This document shows positions 50,482 to 53,460 of a DNA stretch of 53,460 nucleotides, piece after piece. A model generated the notes under the pieces. It saw only the letters and a list, made by a program, of their open reading frames with translations. It had not been told where the DNA came from and did not search any database. Made by a program: the position numbers and the translations under genes. Positions within the stretch are counted from its first letter, which is position 1; every line of letters starts with the position of its first letter. Origin of the DNA: Candidatus Thalassospirochaeta sargassi (GTDB taxonomy: Bacteria; Spirochaetota; Spirochaetia; UBA9216); NCBI GenBank assembly GCA_028532855.1, contig JAQQAL010000034.1, forward strand, positions 1 to 53,460. The letters run 5' to 3'.

Positions 50482-53179
50482 TCTCTCGCGGTTTGCTTCC
50501 GTTAGCAGGCCCTACTATTCCCCGGTCTTCCATTTCTTCAACCAATCTTGCTGCCCTGTTATAGCCTATTTTCAGCCTTCGCTGAAGATAAGAGGCTGAG
50601 GCTTTACCGGCATCCACAACAATCGAAATAGCCGAATCCATCAGAGGATCCCCGCCTGAGGTGCTTTCGAGCTCAAACTCACCATTCTCATCCTCAGAGA
50701 TAAAGATCTCATCATCGATGTAATCCGGTTCTCCGAGGGTCTTAATATGATCAGTAACCCGTTCAACCTCATCATCCGACAGAAAAGCACCCTGTATCCT
50801 GACAGGGTTCGGGTCCCATGCGGAAGTAAACAGCATATCCCCCTTACCGAGCAGTTTATCGGCACCCATGCTGTCGAGGATGATCCTCGAGTCGGTCTTA
50901 CTGGCAACCATGAAGGCTATTCGGGAGGGAATATTAGCCTTAATAAGGCCGGTGATAACATCAACCGACGGCCTCTGTGTTGCCAGAACCAGGTGTATAC
51001 CAATGGCACGGCTCATTGCCGCAAGCCTGGAAATTACATTTTCAAGCTCCTTGCCGGTTGTAGCCATAAGATCGGCAAATTCATCAACAATTATCACAAT
51101 ATACGGAAGGGTGTCGGTTGCTATCCGTGCATCACGGACCTTTCTGTTATAGGCTTTTATATCACGAACACCGAGCGAATTGAGCAGAGTGTACCTGCGT
51201 TCCATTTCGCACATCGCATACTGCAGAGCCTGAAAAGCCCGCTTCGGTTCAGTTATCACCGGCGTAAGCAGATGCGGAATATCATTATAAAGCTTCAACT
51301 CAACGATCTTGGGATCAATCAGTATCATTTTAACTTCTTCCGGTGATCTCGAATAAAGCACAGAGCAGATAAGTGAATTAACACAGACAGATTTTCCGGA
51401 TCCTGTAGCCCCGGCAATCAGCATATGCGGCGTCTGGACCAGATCAATAACCCTTGCTCCGCCGGTAATATCTTTTCCTAGCACAACCGGGATTGACATC
51501 CGCGACTTCTTAAGATCCTCAGCCTCAAGGATTTCTTTAAAAGATACAATAGCCCGGTTCTTATTCGGGACTTCAATTCCTACAGCATGCTTTCCTGGTA
51601 TCGGAGCTACGATCCTAACCCTTGATGCAGCAAGCCTGAGTGCGATATTATCAGCAAGATTCACGATCTTTGAAAGTTTAACACCCGGAGCAGGCAGAAT
51701 CTCGAACATTGTAACAACAGGGCCGCGGCTTATCCCGGTAACCTCTGCCGCAATGCGGAACTCCTCAAGAGTTTCCCGAAGAATCTCTGCTGCAGCTCTT
51801 GTTTCATCATCAACAACCCAGTATTTATCATCTCCATAATGATGAAGCAGTTCATCTACCGGAACTGCATACTTTTTTGGTTTTCGCTTTTTTCTGGGTG
51901 CCGGCAATTCGGGTTCCTCGGGGGCCCGGGGCGCGGCAACAACTTCAGGCTCTACCGCCGGGACCAGAACTGAGTCTATGTCTATAATCTCATCAGCTTC
52001 AATAGCTTTCTCTTCATCCTCAACATCATCGGGTTCATCCATTTCTTCAAGATCTTCGAGCTCTTCAAGTTCCTCAAAAGCCTCAAGAACTGATTCCTGA
52101 TTAGGTGAATCGGTAATTTCCGGGATTTCAAGGGCGGTCTGTCCTGCTTCAAAATCCAGCCGGAGATCTTCGGCTTCAGTTTCGGCTTCAGTTTCGGCTT
52201 CAGTTTCGTCAGCAGATAAATCGTCATCCAAAACTATTCTTTCAGGAAGCACATCATCAAATCCAAGCTGTTCTGCTTCAGCCCATACCTCAACTGCAGC
52301 CCTGCTAATCTCATCTTCATCGCCGCGAACAGGCGCATCAGGATAGTTCTCATCCTCTCTATGGGCCGGAATGACAACAGGTGCGGATTCGGCCTGATTT
52401 AAATCATCCTCAATAACTCCGGCCTGCGGATCAAGATCCAGAGGCTCTACAACCTTTTCCGGATCATGGTGCTGTATATCTTCGAAGATGAGCTCTTCAA
52501 TTTCAACACCATAGGTTTCGACTCCATCGTCAGATTCGGTTTCAGCATCCGGGGCTTCAGACACTTCAGATAATTCCGGCTCCTCATCGACAGCGGCTTC
52601 AGCCTCCTCTGATTCTATAACTTCCAGCATCTCCGGTTCATCATTGCTCCAATCAAGCGGGACAGGCTCAAATAGATGTTCGGACTCAAAATCCTCCTCA
52701 CCGGCAGGCTGCTGTACAGCGTTGCCCCGCGATTCAGATTCCGAATCAGCACCCTCACCGGGATCTAGCAGTATGCGTATAAAAATAAGCAATTCGGGAA
52801 TCAGTAGAAGCCCAAGAACCATTGAGCCGCCCCGAACACCAATGCTGTTAATAATAAAATCAGCAGCAGGGGAGCCCGGAACATAGTCCAGCACCCGCAG
52901 AAGCAGAGACAGGGTAAAAAAAGGCAGAAGTGAAAAAAGTTTGGCTGCAAAAACCCTGACATTGTAATATTCAGTTAATATCAGAAAGCTGCTGATAAGA
53001 AACAACAGCGGCAGATAAAATGAAGCCTCAAGAAAGGCGAGATAGAGAAACTGCCCGGGTGCAGTGAAAAAACTGTTTCCAATTATCGGTCGCATTGAGT
53101 TAAGTAAAACTATAAGCAGATACATTCCCGCTGCAGCAAGTACTGCGGCGGATATAAGCCTTGTGGCTTTTTTATTCAA
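50456..53179 (-). CDS. ftsK: DNA translocase FtsK/SpoIIIE
   Basis: This chromosome-segregation motor works at the division septum (907 residues). The N-terminus has about four membrane segments (residues 8-140). A long acidic Glu/Asp-rich linker follows (about 155-440), then the motor with Walker A GATGSGKSVCVNSLICSVL (around residue 590), Walker B YIVIIVDEFADLMATTG, and LVLATQRPSVDVITGLIKANIPSRIAF. The C-terminal gamma winged helix that reads KOPS-type sites is DAGKASASYLQRRLKIGYNRAARLVEEMEDRGIVG. The start is TTG (53177-53179) with AGGAG six bases upstream. Confidence 0.96.
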   Translation of the reverse strand: MNKKATRLISAAVLAAAGMYLLIVLLNSMRPIIGNSFFTAPGQFLYLAFLEASFYLPLLFLISSFLILTEYYNVRVFAAKLFSLLPFFTLSLLLRVLDYVPGSPAADFIINSIGVRGGSMVLGLLLIPELLIFIRILLDPGEGADSESESRGNAVQQPAGEEDFESEHLFEPVPLDWSNDEPEMLEVIESEEAEAAVDEEPELSEVSEAPDAETESDDGVETYGVEIEELIFEDIQHHDPEKVVEPLDLDPQAGVIEDDLNQAESAPVVIPAHREDENYPDAPVRGDEDEISRAAVEVWAEAEQLGFDDVLPERIVLDDDLSADETEAETEAETEAEDLRLDFEAGQTALEIPEITDSPNQESVLEAFEELEELEDLEEMDEPDDVEDEEKAIEADEIIDIDSVLVPAVEPEVVAAPRAPEEPELPAPRKKRKPKKYAVPVDELLHHYGDDKYWVVDDETRAAAEILRETLEEFRIAAEVTGISRGPVVTMFEILPAPGVKLSKIVNLADNIALRLAASRVRIVAPIPGKHAVGIEVPNKNRAIVSFKEILEAEDLKKSRMSIPVVLGKDITGGARVIDLVQTPHMLIAGATGSGKSVCVNSLICSVLYSRSPEEVKMILIDPKIVELKLYNDIPHLLTPVITEPKRAFQALQYAMCEMERRYTLLNSLGVRDIKAYNRKVRDARIATDTLPYIVIIVDEFADLMATTGKELENVISRLAAMSRAIGIHLVLATQRPSVDVITGLIKANIPSRIAFMVASKTDSRIILDSMGADKLLGKGDMLFTSAWDPNPVRIQGAFLSDDEVERVTDHIKTLGEPDYIDDEIFISEDENGEFELESTSGGDPLMDSAISIVVDAGKASASYLQRRLKIGYNRAARLVEEMEDRGIVGPANGSKPREIIHIPDRV
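52171..52206 (-). repeat. 12-bp tandem repeat in the ftsK acidic linker
   Basis: Three perfect copies of TCGGCTTCAGTT (plus-strand reading) encode three copies of the tetrapeptide ETEA in the acidic linker of FtsK. The unit is a multiple of three, so copy-number change would keep the frame. Confidence 0.9.
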
Positions 53180-53263
53180 TTCACGCTCCTTTCATGTCCG
53201 TTCTCAGGGGTTGGATAGGTTCTCAATTTGATTATCGGTAGAATTCTTAGGTTTATAAGTAGA

Positions 53264-53287
53264 AACTGCCGCCTTGTGACGACAGTT
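53264..53287 (-). terminator. Hairpin downstream of uppP
   Basis: AACTGTCGTC-ACAA-GGCGGCAGTT (minus strand) pairs over 10 positions including G-U pairs. It lies 11 bp after the uppP stop codon. The following sequence is only weakly T-rich, so termination may be partial. Confidence 0.5.
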
Positions 53288-53298
53288 CCGCTTGTAGT

Positions 53299-53460
53299 TT
53301 ACAGCACGAAAAATGAGAAGATTCCGAACGGAATCAGATAAAAACTGAACAGGTACAGACGGCTGCGTTTAATAAGTCTTAACAGGAAGAGTATTGAGGC
53401 TAGTCCTACAACAAAGGCGGCTACCATTCCGGCAATCATTACATCAGGACTCACTGAACC
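53299..53460 (-). CDS. uppP: Undecaprenyl-diphosphatase UppP (BacA), C-terminal end only
   Basis: The minus strand is open from the window edge to a TAA at 53299-53301, giving 53 residues. They read PDVMIAGMVAAFVVGLASI, then LFLLRLIKRSRLYLFSFYLI, then PFGIFSFFVL. The two hydrophobic helices, joined by a basic loop (LIKRSRLYLFSFY), match the C-terminus of UppP, the membrane enzyme that recycles undecaprenyl pyrophosphate for cell-wall synthesis. The catalytic part lies outside the window. It reads in the same direction as ftsK and precedes it. Confidence 0.78.
   Translation of the reverse strand, partial: GSVSPDVMIAGMVAAFVVGLASILFLLRLIKRSRLYLFSFYLIPFGIFSFFVL

Noticed and set aside
1-53460. 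CRISPR arrays, tRNA or rRNA genes, insertion sequences, prophage or toxin-antitoxin modules
   Set aside because: Looked for on both strands; no repeat-spacer pattern, no transposase or integrase frame and no recognisable RNA gene was seen.

Overview
This window most likely comes from a free-living, sugar-fermenting spirochaete (Spirochaeta/Treponema-like). The case rests on gene content and style rather than a marker gene. There are many sugar ABC transporters, and all three substrate-binding proteins carry a signal peptide ending in FAGG followed by a short Q/S/T/E-rich stretch, a pattern I associate with spirochaetes. Other clues are the Rex regulator, an RND/MMPL exporter and moderate GC content. 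No rRNA, tRNA, CRISPR array, prophage or insertion sequence was found. About 44 protein genes are packed into operons, with partial genes at both ends.

Layout. (1) 1-4106, minus: a pentulose-type operon, ribulose-5-P 3-epimerase > FGGY kinase > SorC-type regulator > hydroxyisobutyrate-dehydrogenase-like reductase (cut by the window edge). (2) 4184-13562, minus: a cello-oligosaccharide operon, ROK repressor > binding protein > cytoplasmic GH9 glucanase > two permeases > GH94 cellobiose phosphorylase > aminotransferase. Its promoter carries a perfect 25-bp XylR-like operator. The transporter has no ATPase gene of its own. (3) 13741-17926, plus: DeoR regulator > BtpA/SgcQ-family protein > M29 metallopeptidase-like protein > FGGY kinase, a set that recalls the E. 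coli sgc operon. (4) 17954-24833, minus: an Rbs-type ABC transporter followed by DhaK and DhaL kinase subunits and an AllA-like cupin, with a divergent LacI regulator (25151-26179). (5) 26180-38577: an L-arabinose region. A GH4 glycosidase and an Rbs-type ABC transporter sit behind a perfect AraR-type operator. araR itself is autoregulated. A lacI-araD-araA operon is divergent from an araB-like kinase, and two matching operators lie between them. (6) 38609-43790, minus: late cobalamin assembly and salvage genes (cbiB, cobD, cobU, cobT, cobS, cobC). (7) 43861-53460: rex, an unknown lipoprotein, an RND/MMPL exporter, a cysteine-desulfurase-like enzyme, a MATE exporter, FtsK, and the C-terminal end of UppP.

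How the parts work together. The window is mainly a carbohydrate uptake island. Each transporter is paired with intracellular enzymes that phosphorylate or phosphorolyse the sugar, and each unit has a local regulator. Several promoters are well formed (near-consensus -35/-10 boxes, 17-bp spacing) with palindromes just downstream of the -10 box, so repressor and operator can be paired with fair confidence. In all three ABC operons the binding-protein gene is followed by a stable hairpin, which probably sets the protein above the membrane components in expression. The least explained parts are the sgc-like operon (3) and the convergent DhaKL/AllA-like transporter operon (4), which may form one pathway for an unidentified sugar.
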